A DNA stretch of 64,000 nt, from NCBI RefSeq assembly GCF_014773245.1, contig NZ_JACWMX010000002.1:372001-436000 (forward strand). The letters are read 5' to 3'. The position numbers were made by a program, and so were the translations under genes. Position 1 is the first letter of the stretch. Every line of letters starts with the position of its first letter. The notes under the pieces were generated by a model. It did no database searches. It had not been told where the DNA came from and saw nothing but the letters and a program-made list of their open reading frames with translations. Below are positions 25,399-33,379 of this stretch, in pieces. The DNA is from Mucilaginibacter glaciei (GTDB lineage Bacteria > Bacteroidota > Bacteroidia > Sphingobacteriales > Sphingobacteriaceae).

Positions 25399-26466
25399 CT
25401 ACTGGTATTGAATGTAGATAGGCTGTGGTTTGTAGCGTGAAAGCACTTCGTCGGGCGTTAGCATGTGGTGCGGCGCTTTTTTAATATCATTTTTGTAGAA
25501 TAATTTAAAGCCTGTAAACTGTACCGGTTCCCTGTCAATAAAGTAGCGGTACGTTCCCGTTTTCAGGTCGGGTTCGCCCCAGCCGTCCATATCCATTACC
25601 ACCTGCACTTCGGGGCGCAGTTTAATATCTTTATAGTTTGTTACCATCTTTTTAGTAAAACGGTGAACTATCAGGATCTTTGGCGGCAGGCCGTTTTTCT
25701 TAACCAGGTTTGCTAAATAGCCGGTTACGTAGTTAATGTCTGCCGCATCATAAGTACCTATTTTTTTACCCGGTTTGCTGCCATCTTTCATAGAAAACTC
25801 CGGATCCATACCAAAATGAACTTGTGGCATTAACAGATATTTTTCAAACAAAGGCAATTCCGCCTGTATGTTGCTTAATGCTACCTGTACATCTAAAAAT
25901 ACTAACGCGTGGGCTTTTTTAGCTAATACCAATACACTGTCAATTTGTTTAAAGGGCATCCGGTAACGGAACTTACCATCTTTACCGCCATCACCTTGTG
26001 CCACTACGGCTATGTAATGCAGTGCAGGTTGTACAGGCGTTTTAGGATCGGCCTTTTGCCAGGCCTTAACTTCGCCTTTTAATTTAGCCAGCATCTCGTT
26101 AGGCGGCAATTCGCCCAAAATACCCATTTTTTTAGAGTATAAGTTACCATAAAAAGCTACAATACGTTTGTATGGTAAAATAGCGCCACCCAATGGATAA
26201 GGCTGGTTTTTTACCGGCCAGCGGCCGCTGGTATCGCCATGGGCGTTGAATTTTAATAGGGAATCATATTCCGCCTTATTAGTTGGCGGGTAGCTTGATT
26301 TGGCTACGCTCAGCGTATCGGGTGCATCTTCGGCTGCTTTAGCTGTCGCGGTGCTGTCGCCTTTTTTACCTGCTGATGTTTTGCTGCCGCTTTCCGTACA
26401 GTTAGTTAATAATACTACCGTGCAAAGTACAAACAGGGCAGAAAAAATTACGCTTTTAAATTTCAT
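25399..26466 (-). CDS. Uncharacterised lipoprotein
   Basis: 355 residues. The lipobox LFVLCTVVLLTNC ends in the lipid-acceptor Cys, followed by a Ser/Thr/Lys/Ala-rich linker (about residues 25-60). The mature part is largely alpha/beta with alternating hydrophobic strands (LHYIAVVAQGDGG, ALVFLDVQVALSN, LLMPQVHFGMDPEFSM, GLPPKILIVHRFT, VQVVMDMDGWGEP). The pattern of eight or so strands with acidic residues at strand ends resembles a TIM barrel of glycoside-hydrolase type, but no family signature is recognised. I do not know its function. It has its own terminator. Confidence 0.8.
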   Translation of the reverse strand: MKFKSVIFSALFVLCTVVLLTNCTESGSKTSAGKKGDSTATAKAAEDAPDTLSVAKSSYPPTNKAEYDSLLKFNAHGDTSGRWPVKNQPYPLGGAILPYKRIVAFYGNLYSKKMGILGELPPNEMLAKLKGEVKAWQKADPKTPVQPALHYIAVVAQGDGGKDGKFRYRMPFKQIDSVLVLAKKAHALVFLDVQVALSNIQAELPLFEKYLLMPQVHFGMDPEFSMKDGSKPGKKIGTYDAADINYVTGYLANLVKKNGLPPKILIVHRFTKKMVTNYKDIKLRPEVQVVMDMDGWGEPDLKTGTYRYFIDREPVQFTGFKLFYKNDIKKAPHHMLTPDEVLSRYKPQPIYIQYQ

Positions 26467-26564
26467 AGGATGTGATGGTATTTATTGGTATGCAGATATA
26501 ATTTATCAGCTTATTGATATGCGCTGAAAGTAATTGTTGTAAAGATAGAAATCCGGTAAAGTTA

Positions 26565-27452
26565 TCAAGACTTATTTTTATAAAACTTACCAAATACACC
26601 CAGCGGCAATTTTGGGCCTGCGGTAGCTTGCAGATAAAGCTCGCCAATCTCCAGGTTTTGCACTTTTGGATAGGCCTGTTTGATCAAATTCTCGATAATT
26701 ACAGAAGAGAAACCAAGCGAATAGGTATTCAGGATCAGGAAATGCTCGTCCGGATCAAGCAGCTGCATTACATCGGTCATCATTTCATTGATGTTATCTT
26801 CCAGCTTCCACTTTTCGCCGTTGGGGCCATTGCCGTAAGCGGGCGGATCCAGTATAATGCCGTTATAGGTTTTGCCACGCTTTACTTCGCGCTTTACAAA
26901 CTTTAAGGCATCCTCTACCATCCACCTTATATCTTTGATACCTGATAATTCTTGGTTCTCGTTAGCCCAGGTAACCACCTGTTTAATAGAATCAACGTGG
27001 GTAGTATCAGCTCCGGCAGCTTTCGCTATTAACGATGCACCGCCTGTATAGGCAAAAAGGTTTAATACTTTAGGTGCAGGCGTTTTGAATTTCTTGACAT
27101 TGTCAGAGATATAATCCCAGTTTACAGCTTGCTCAGGAAAGATGCCCAAGTGCTTAAAAGAAGTTAGGCCAAGCCGGAATTTGATGGTTACATCATTGTT
27201 TTTGTACTCCACGTGCCAGCGGTCGGGTGTTTTTGGGTCTTTCTTCACCCAATCGCCTGCGGTAGCACTGCGGCCTTTAAATTTAATGTGATGCAGCTTT
27301 TGCCATTCGGATTGCGGCAGGGCCTTGCTCCAAACCGCTTGCGGCTCGGGGCGGATGAGTATCGTATTGCCAAACCGCTCCAGTTTTTCAAAGTCGCCGC
27401 AGTCTATCAGCTCGTAATCTTTCCAGTGGGTTGGGGTAAGGAGTTGGATCAT
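26565..27452 (-). CDS. SAM-dependent methyltransferase, RlmI/RlmK-like
   Basis: 295 residues. The Rossmann-like methyltransferase domain contains VLNLFAYTGGASLIAKAAGA (motif I, SAM binding) and motif IV LDPPAYGNGPNGEKWKL (the DPPAYG box typical of class I 23S rRNA m5C/m7G-type methylases). No PUA domain is visible at the N-terminus, unlike classic RlmI. It probably modifies rRNA. Separated by a 111-base gap from the MlaF-type gene; the gap carries an inverted repeat (27466/27531). Confidence 0.82.
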   Translation of the reverse strand: MIQLLTPTHWKDYELIDCGDFEKLERFGNTILIRPEPQAVWSKALPQSEWQKLHHIKFKGRSATAGDWVKKDPKTPDRWHVEYKNNDVTIKFRLGLTSFKHLGIFPEQAVNWDYISDNVKKFKTPAPKVLNLFAYTGGASLIAKAAGADTTHVDSIKQVVTWANENQELSGIKDIRWMVEDALKFVKREVKRGKTYNGIILDPPAYGNGPNGEKWKLEDNINEMMTDVMQLLDPDEHFLILNTYSLGFSSVIIENLIKQAYPKVQNLEIGELYLQATAGPKLPLGVFGKFYKNKS

Positions 27453-27465
27453 TGTTTTTTAATTA

Positions 27466-27543
27466 GTCCGAAAGTCCGCGCAAGTCAGTAAGTCCGGAAG
27501 ATTTTTAATCCGCAAAGATAATAGCATCTTCGGACTTTCGGAC
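27466..27543. repeat. 13-base inverted repeat GTCCGAAAGTCCG
   Basis: GTCCGAAAGTCCG (27466-27478) and its exact reverse complement (27531-27543) flank 52 bases. The words agtccg are repeated in between. It lies between the methyltransferase start and the ABC ATPase stop, on the path of minus-strand transcription. Confidence 0.75.
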
Positions 27544-27563
27544 ATCAGACTTTACGACTGAAA

Positions 27564-28316
27564 CTACAACTTCTCCTTAGCAGCCTGCATAAACTTGCTG
27601 GCAAATACAAAGTCGTTCAGTTCCTGGTTATCGGTGTGGGCTATCTCTTTGTTTGATCCCTCCCAGTTCTTTTTACCCTGATGCAAAAAGATGATGTGGT
27701 CGCCAATCCCCATTACAGAGTTCATATCGTGCGTTACGATAACCGTGGTCATGTTGTACTCTACCGTAAGCTCGGCTATCAGTTCATCTATAAGGATAGA
27801 CGTTTTTGGATCAAGCCCGGAGTTAGGTTCATCCACAAACAAATATTTGGGCTGCATAGATATGGCGCGGGCAATCCCTACACGCTTTTTCATACCACCA
27901 GATAATTCAGAAGGGTACAATTTATTTTTATCCTTCAGGTTAACCCTTTCCAGGCAAAAGTTGGCGCGGTCGAGTTTTTCTGCCTTGGTTTGATCGGTAA
28001 ACAGGTTAAGCGGGAACATAATGTTCTCCTCCACTGTCATCGAGTCAAAAAGAGCCGAGTTTTGGAACAGCATCCCTATCTGTGTACGGATGGGCACCCG
28101 CTGGGTAAAATCCATTTGGGTAAAGTTATCCTGCTCAAAAAAAACTTCGCCTTTTGTAGGGTCGTGCAAACCTACTATACACTTAAGCAAAGTAGTTTTA
28201 CCTGAACCCGAACCGCCTATGATCAGGTTGTTTTTACCCGTTTGGAAAGTGGCGCTAATACCCTTCAACACATCATTATCGCCAAAGGTTTTATAAATGT
28301 CTTTAATATCGATCAT
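27564..28316 (-). CDS. MlaF-type ABC transporter ATPase
   Basis: 250 residues. Walker A GGSGSGKT (34-41), signature LSGGMKKRVGIARA, Walker B YLFVDEPNSGLDP and H-loop VIVTHDM are all present. LSGGM with the preceding SE and the paired permease mark the MlaF (phospholipid/steroid import or retrograde lipid transport) family. Its ATG overlaps the stop of the MlaE-type permease gene (ATGA at 28313-28316), so they are co-translated. No MCE (MlaD-like) protein gene is adjacent. Confidence 0.9.
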   Translation of the reverse strand: MIDIKDIYKTFGDNDVLKGISATFQTGKNNLIIGGSGSGKTTLLKCIVGLHDPTKGEVFFEQDNFTQMDFTQRVPIRTQIGMLFQNSALFDSMTVEENIMFPLNLFTDQTKAEKLDRANFCLERVNLKDKNKLYPSELSGGMKKRVGIARAISMQPKYLFVDEPNSGLDPKTSILIDELIAELTVEYNMTTVIVTHDMNSVMGIGDHIIFLHQGKKNWEGSNKEIAHTDNQELNDFVFASKFMQAAKEKL

Positions 28317-29044
28317 AGCATTAAACTGGTGATCATCAAGTCAGCAAATAAGATCCAAACACAGCTAAACACTACGCCTTTTGTGGCACTCTGGCCAACT
28401 TCAAGCGCGCCACCAGATGTATAAAAACCCTGGTAAGAACATATGGAAGCAATAAGGAATCCAAACACTGTAGCCTTTACTAAGGCAACACGGATGGTTA
28501 AGCCGTCAAAGCCATCATTAACACCCATGATATAATCTGCGGGAGATATAGCGCCGGTTACAAAGCAGGCAATGTAACCGCCTGTGATGCCTAACATAAT
28601 AGAAATAATAACCAGCATAGGTACCATAGTAATACCGGCAATAATTTTTGGCGATATCAAATATCCCGGTGCATTAACACCCATTATTTCCAGGGCATCT
28701 ATTTGCTCTGTTACCCGCATGGTGCCAATTTGCGATGCAAAGCTGGAACCAACGCGGCCTGCCAATACTAACGATGAAATTGTTGGACTAAACTCCAGGA
28801 TGTTGGAGTCGCGGGAGATGCTACCTGCAATACTGCGGGGCACCAAAGGGCTTGATAACTGGAAAGCTACCTGTATAGTTGTTGCCGCACCTATAAACAG
28901 TGATATGATGCTGATGATACCTAACGAACCGATGCCCACAGACACCATCTCTACCATTACCTCGCGCCAGTAAACACTGAATTTTTCGGGCTTCCTGAAA
29001 CTTAATTGCAGTAACAGTATATATCTTCCTAAACTTTGAAACAT
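28313..29044 (-). CDS. MlaE-family ABC permease
   Basis: 243 residues, five to six membrane segments. The MlaE motif is seen in the VGIGSLGIISIISLFIGAAT N-terminal segment, the ALEIMGVNAPGYLISPKIIAG loop (written in part) and the C-terminal SICSYQGFYTSGGALEVGQS loop. With the overlapping MlaF-like ATPase it forms a lipid-transport ABC unit in the inner membrane. In Bacteroidota an MCE gene often follows; it is absent here. The gene is divergent from the SDR gene. Confidence 0.9.
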   Translation of the reverse strand: MFQSLGRYILLLQLSFRKPEKFSVYWREVMVEMVSVGIGSLGIISIISLFIGAATTIQVAFQLSSPLVPRSIAGSISRDSNILEFSPTISSLVLAGRVGSSFASQIGTMRVTEQIDALEIMGVNAPGYLISPKIIAGITMVPMLVIISIMLGITGGYIACFVTGAISPADYIMGVNDGFDGLTIRVALVKATVFGFLIASICSYQGFYTSGGALEVGQSATKGVVFSCVWILFADLMITSLML

Positions 29045-29208
29045 TGTGATAATAAAATTCGGTTAAAAATACATTTTTTAATTTTAAGCTTTGCAGCCTG
29101 GTATGATTGAATTAATTAAATAGATATTTAACAGTTGAAAAGCAACCCAGACTAAATACGTAAAAATCACTTAATCGTTTTGGCTTGTTGCAATTAAATA
29201 ACCTAACT

Positions 29209-29913
29209 ATGAAAAACGCCTTAATAACCGGAGCAACTAAAGGCATCGGCCGTGCCATTACCATCGCATTTGCTAAACAAGGAATAAACGTGGCAATTTG
29301 TTCGCGCAACCGTGAGGAATTATCGGCTTTTGAGGCCGAACTGAAAGAAATCAATCCCCAAATAGTTGTGGCAGCCATCGTGGCCGACTGCAGTAAGCGC
29401 GAAGAACTAAAATATTTTGCCGAATTCACCGAGAAAAAGCTGGGTTTCGTCGAGATTATTGTGAATAACGTGGGTATGTACAGATACTCTACTATACTTA
29501 ACGACAGCGATGATTCCTTCCAAAAACAGGTGGATACTAACCTGATGCCCGCCTATGAACTGTACCGTTTCTTCGGTAAAAGCATGGTTTCTGTCGGTAA
29601 AGGGCATATATTCAATATATGCTCTGTGGCGGCTATAAACCCCATAGCCGAAGCAGGTGTGTATAGTGTAACTAAATATGCACTTTTAGGTCTTAATAAG
29701 GTAATGCGGCTCGAAATGCAGGAACACGGTGTTAAAGTAACAGCGATAATTCCGGGGTCAACATTAACAGATTCATGGAAAGGCCAGCAGGTTGATGAAA
29801 CCAAAATGGTAAACCCTGAAGATATAGCATCGGCCATCATAACGATATTAAATATGAGCGCCGGAGCTAACGTTGATGAAATGATCATAAAACCTGCACC
29901 GGGCCAGTTATAG
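29209..29913 (+). CDS. Short-chain dehydrogenase/reductase
   Basis: 234 residues from ATG 29209; a longer frame begins at a TTG at 29185 and lacks support. The cofactor loop TGATKGIGR (residues 7-15), NNVG, and the catalytic pair Tyr152-Lys156 (YSVTK) with the upstream Ser are present. It resembles 3-oxoacyl-ACP reductase (FabG)-like enzymes; the true substrate is unknown. Followed by the PspC-domain gene 28 bases later, so possibly co-transcribed. Confidence 0.88.
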   Translation: MKNALITGATKGIGRAITIAFAKQGINVAICSRNREELSAFEAELKEINPQIVVAAIVADCSKREELKYFAEFTEKKLGFVEIIVNNVGMYRYSTILNDSDDSFQKQVDTNLMPAYELYRFFGKSMVSVGKGHIFNICSVAAINPIAEAGVYSVTKYALLGLNKVMRLEMQEHGVKVTAIIPGSTLTDSWKGQQVDETKMVNPEDIASAIITILNMSAGANVDEMIIKPAPGQL

Positions 29914-29941
29914 TAACCCAAACACTTAAAAACTAAATAAA

Positions 29942-30559
29942 ATGGAAAAGAAACTTTATCGTGATGAACACCGCAAGGTAATTGGTGGTGTTTGTGCAGG
30001 CCTGGCAGATTATTTCAATATGGATGTATCCATAGTCAGGTTAATATTTGTGGCCGGTGGCATTGCAAAAGGTATTACCTTAGTGCCTTACATCATTTTA
30101 TGGATAGTATTGCCAAAACGTCCGTTTAACTTAAACGGCCCGAACCAGCCGTTCAACCCGGGGGTAGACTATACCAACTTTAACCCTAATTTTAACCAAA
30201 CCTACAATAATGGCAAGGTTGATTATAGCGTGCCGCCCCCAAATGCAGCCCATCCGTTTATGCCCACACCGGCTAAAAAATCAAATGTTAGTTTAATGTT
30301 TGGTGTGGTACTGATTGTATTGGGTGCCATATTTTTAATGGACGAGTTTAACTGGTTCCCCGATTTCGATTTTGATAAAACCTGGCCGGTTGTATTGGTT
30401 GCAGTTGGTGCTGTGTTAATTTTTACCGGGCAAAAGAAACACGACTGGGAAAAACATGATTGGAACTCAAAAACCGCAGATTTTAGCAAAACTGATGCAG
30501 CGTCAGAAGCCACCGAAGAGGCAAAAAAAGACGACGATAATCAACCTACAAGCTTATAA
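29942..30559 (+). CDS. PspC-domain membrane protein
   Basis: 205 residues. The N-terminal PspC domain (KLYRDEHRKVIGGVCAGLAD, YFNMDVSIVRLIF then a membrane segment) is followed by an Asn/Pro-rich linker (about 65-115), two more hydrophobic segments (MFGVVLIVLGAIFLMDEFN and TWPVVLVAVGAVLIFTGQ) and a charged tail. PspC proteins sense or respond to envelope stress; the second half resembles the LiaI-LiaF-type membrane unit. The next gene encodes a protein with the same kind of membrane region, so the two look functionally linked. Confidence 0.85.
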   Translation: MEKKLYRDEHRKVIGGVCAGLADYFNMDVSIVRLIFVAGGIAKGITLVPYIILWIVLPKRPFNLNGPNQPFNPGVDYTNFNPNFNQTYNNGKVDYSVPPPNAAHPFMPTPAKKSNVSLMFGVVLIVLGAIFLMDEFNWFPDFDFDKTWPVVLVAVGAVLIFTGQKKHDWEKHDWNSKTADFSKTDAASEATEEAKKDDDNQPTSL

Positions 30560-30605
30560 TTGGTGCAAACAGCATCACATATTCATCACATTAAAAACCA
30601 CGAAA

Positions 30606-31598
30606 ATGAAAAGTGAAAAAATAATGCCGGGACTTATATTAGTAGGCATCGGCGCTTTATTCCTGCTGCATAACTATAACGTTATCAATTTCCATTGGGG
30701 TAATATCTTTCGCCTGTGGCCTATATTTTTGATCATGGGCGGTGTAAACCTGGTACTTGCCCAAAACCGGTCGGCTTGGGCAACCGTGCTTAAAATAACA
30801 GTGGTTATTGGAGGTTTTGCCTTGTTAGTTTTAGTGCCAAACAACCAGCGCTACTTCTGGAACAACCACAACGGTAACTGGAACTTTAGCGACCACGATA
30901 CCGACGGCGATAATGATGACGATAACGAAGATAGCAGCAACGCTAAAAAAGGGATCATCAAAGTAGAAGGCAGCAGTACCTACAACCAGCCATACGTAGC
31001 GACAGCAACATCAGCTATATTAAACATAAGCGGTGGCGGCACGGTTTATACTTTGAAAGACAGCACCAGCCAGTTATTTAGTGCAGTGACTAAAGAGTTT
31101 AATAATAAGTTTCAATTTGAGCATAGCACGGAAGGCAACGTACCCGTATTGGGCCTGCACATGCGCAAGCAAAATGGTAATAACTTTAACTGGGATAGCG
31201 ATAACACCAACTCGGCAGACATCAAACTCAATACCCGCCCCGAATGGGACATGAATGTAGAGGCAGGCGCTACTAAATTAGATTTCGACCTGAGCAAATT
31301 CAAAGTGCGCAAATTAAAGATCAGTGGCGGCGCGGCATCGTTTGATATCAAAATGGGCCAGCCATTGGCAACCACCAATGTTGATGTATCTACAGGTGTG
31401 TCTGAGGTACATATTGCGGTGCCAACGGATGCGGCTGTCAGGATCGAATCAAATTCGGGCTTATCATCTACTAATTATGACGGCTTTACTAAAAATGGCG
31501 ACGGTACTTACCAAACTGCTAATTTTAATACCGCCCCAAACAAAATGTATATTCACATGAAAGGCGGCGTATCCGACTTTAAGGTGACCCGTTACTAA
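30606..31598 (+). CDS. LiaF-like (toast-rack) membrane protein
   Basis: 330 residues from ATG 30606; the longer frame from 30456 overlaps the PspC gene and is rejected. It begins with three to four hydrophobic segments (IMPGLILVGIGALFLLHNYN, NIFRLWPIFLIMGGVNLVL and ATVLKITVVIGGFALLVLVP), an acidic Asp/Asn-rich linker (DHDTDGDNDDDNEDSSNAKK) and a C-terminal beta-rich region of the LiaF/DUF2154 toast-rack type. It probably works with the PspC-domain protein in envelope-stress signalling. Function is inferred from family and context only. Confidence 0.82.
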   Translation: MKSEKIMPGLILVGIGALFLLHNYNVINFHWGNIFRLWPIFLIMGGVNLVLAQNRSAWATVLKITVVIGGFALLVLVPNNQRYFWNNHNGNWNFSDHDTDGDNDDDNEDSSNAKKGIIKVEGSSTYNQPYVATATSAILNISGGGTVYTLKDSTSQLFSAVTKEFNNKFQFEHSTEGNVPVLGLHMRKQNGNNFNWDSDNTNSADIKLNTRPEWDMNVEAGATKLDFDLSKFKVRKLKISGGAASFDIKMGQPLATTNVDVSTGVSEVHIAVPTDAAVRIESNSGLSSTNYDGFTKNGDGTYQTANFNTAPNKMYIHMKGGVSDFKVTRY

Positions 31599-31608
31599 TA
31601 GCTTTTAA

Positions 31609-31669
31609 AAAGCCGGAGGTTTGTAGTATTAATCTTATAAATTTGATGACGATGCAACCCTCCGGCTTT
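31609..31669 (+). promoter_or_regulatory. Inverted repeat enclosing the start codon of the second RDD gene
   Basis: AAAGCCGGAGG (31609-31619) and CCTCCGGCTTT (31659-31669) are perfect 11-base complements, separated by 39 bases. The right arm lies inside the first codons of the RDD gene, and the translation start (31646) is in the loop. It could be a terminator for the LiaF-like gene that the next gene overlaps, or an RNA structure that affects initiation. Confidence 0.6.
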
Positions 31670-32290
31670 AATAATTCAACTTCCAAAAAAGATCAGTACA
31701 TCTTAGTGGTCGACGGTAAACCCGCCGGCCCTTTTAGCATAGAAGAATTGCGCAGCCGTAAACTCAGATCAGGCGATTTTGTAAAGACTGCCGCGATGGA
31801 CGATTATAAAGAAGCACACGAAATCCCCGAACTGCGTGAGCTTTTCGGTTTTGCCAAACGGGCGTTACCCCTACAGTATTTTGGCAGCTTTGACCAGCGG
31901 GCTATCGCATCGGTGGTCGATTGGCTTATCGTTTCCTTCGGTTTTGTTTTTGTAGCGATAGGTGCCGTGATCCTGATCACTGACCCGACGACCCGCACCG
32001 TAGTTGCCGTTGGCATGGTTGCGCTGATCCCCGTAGCCAAAATGGTTTATCATATCACTATGGAAAGCTCTGATAAACAAGCTACCTACGGCAAACAACT
32101 CGTCAACGTTCGAGTAACAGATATTTATGGCCAACGGATAGATGTACCCAAAGCCTTCGCCCGTAACTTTGCCAAGATTCTTTCAACAATTACACTTTGT
32201 ATAGGCTACCTCATGTGCTTTTTTACCAAAAAACAGCAGTGCCTGCATGATATGATAGCAGAAACGCTCGTGATAAAAGACAGGCTCTAA
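31646..32290 (+). CDS. GYF_2 and RDD domain membrane protein, second copy
   Basis: 214 residues from ATG 31646 (alternatives are a TTG one codon earlier or ATG 31652). Residues 15-65 are a GYF_2 domain (DQYILVVDGKPAGPFSIEEL), and the rest is an RDD domain with FDQRAIASVVDWLIVSFGF as the first membrane segment and a last segment ending LCIGYLMCFFTKKQQCLHDM. It is a paralogue of the 7977-8606 protein: both end in L/ARN-KxLS-LCIGYL-HDxIA. Function unknown. Confidence 0.85.
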   Translation: MTMQPSGFNNSTSKKDQYILVVDGKPAGPFSIEELRSRKLRSGDFVKTAAMDDYKEAHEIPELRELFGFAKRALPLQYFGSFDQRAIASVVDWLIVSFGFVFVAIGAVILITDPTTRTVVAVGMVALIPVAKMVYHITMESSDKQATYGKQLVNVRVTDIYGQRIDVPKAFARNFAKILSTITLCIGYLMCFFTKKQQCLHDMIAETLVIKDRL

Positions 32291-32361
32291 TCCTTTCCAT
32301 AGCGTATTTGTTAAAATTGTTAAAAACTACGAATTAATCGTATAAAAACTAATCAATTAGT

Positions 32362-32369
32362 TATATTTG
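32362..32369 (+). promoter_or_regulatory. Possible -7 box of the GLPGLI operon
   Basis: TATATTTG fits TAnnTTTG, about 45 bases before the ATG at 32414. The -33 region is not clear. Confidence 0.35.
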
Positions 32370-32413
32370 TGATATAGTTAAAAAGAAACCTTAATTTTTA
32401 ATAGATCACAAGA

Positions 32414-33379
32414 ATGAAAAACCTATTTATTTTATCCGTTTGCCTTTGCTTATCAACATTGGCTGCTACAGCCCAAAAGCCCGAGATGGCAAAAGCTGTA
32501 GTACATTATAAATTTACCCACATCCGCGATACTACCGCTAAAGACAAACCATATACCGAAAACATGGTCCTCTTTCTAGGCCAAACCGCAAGCGTTTATA
32601 AAAGTTACGATAAAAAGTTACAGGACGCGCTGATGCGCAAGCAAATAGAAACGCAAATGGCCGAACAGAAGGGAAACGGCGGCCCCATGAATATCAAGGT
32701 AACAAGCAACAAACCAACCACCCGTGCAGAGTTTTACCAGTTTGCGGCAGAGGGTAAGCTGATGCGTAAGGAAACGCTCATTACCCCGTACCTGATCGTT
32801 GAGCCAATACCGGTTATCAACTGGAAGATAAGCACAGATACCGCCAGTTTCGGCACCCTGCATTGCCAGAAAGCCACAGGCCATTTTAAAGGCCGCGACT
32901 ATACCGCCTGGTTTTGCCCCGATCTGCCTTTCCGCGCAGGCCCGTGGAAACTGAACGGATTGCCGGGGTTGATAGTGGAAGCCTACGATACCAATAAAGA
33001 AGTGGAGTTTAAGTTTGATGGTATAGAGCAAGTGGTGGCAACTGATAAACCCGTCGTAGCAGCGGCCCCGCCGCAAGGGCCGGGTACAACCGTTGTGCGT
33101 TTTGGTAGCATGGATGATGATATTGACCCGAACCTGATAGCCATACCTACCAATGCGGTAAAAACAACCGACAAAGAGTTTGCTAATTTGCAGGCTGCTA
33201 TGAAAAAAGATCCACAGGCGTTCATGGCAGCAATGGGTGGCGGCGCAAATATGAGGCCGGGGGGCGGTGCAATTACCGGTAGTTCAGCTTTTAGTGGCGA
33301 CCGTATGGTAGTGAACGTGAACAGTGGCACCAGTGGCCCTGTAAATAACAATCCCTTAGAGCTACCTGAAAAGAAATGA
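32414..33379 (+). CDS. GLPGLI-family protein
   Basis: 321 residues. A signal peptide (MKNLFILSVCLCLSTLAATA then Q) is followed by a single beta-rich domain; the name-giving motif is seen in GPWKLNGLPGLIVEAYD, near residues 176-192. The last 70 residues are Gly/Asn-rich (GGGANMRPGGGAITGSSAFS) and probably disordered. GLPGLI proteins are common in Bacteroidota, usually next to an outer-membrane receptor-like protein, and their function is not established. Its stop overlaps the ATG of the next gene (ATGA), which strongly suggests paired production. Confidence 0.9.
   Translation: MKNLFILSVCLCLSTLAATAQKPEMAKAVVHYKFTHIRDTTAKDKPYTENMVLFLGQTASVYKSYDKKLQDALMRKQIETQMAEQKGNGGPMNIKVTSNKPTTRAEFYQFAAEGKLMRKETLITPYLIVEPIPVINWKISTDTASFGTLHCQKATGHFKGRDYTAWFCPDLPFRAGPWKLNGLPGLIVEAYDTNKEVEFKFDGIEQVVATDKPVVAAAPPQGPGTTVVRFGSMDDDIDPNLIAIPTNAVKTTDKEFANLQAAMKKDPQAFMAAMGGGANMRPGGGAITGSSAFSGDRMVVNVNSGTSGPVNNNPLELPEKK

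Noticed and set aside
26514..26906. Plus-strand frame of 130 codons
   Set aside because: Antisense to the methyltransferase gene, whose SAM and DPPAYG motifs are clear.
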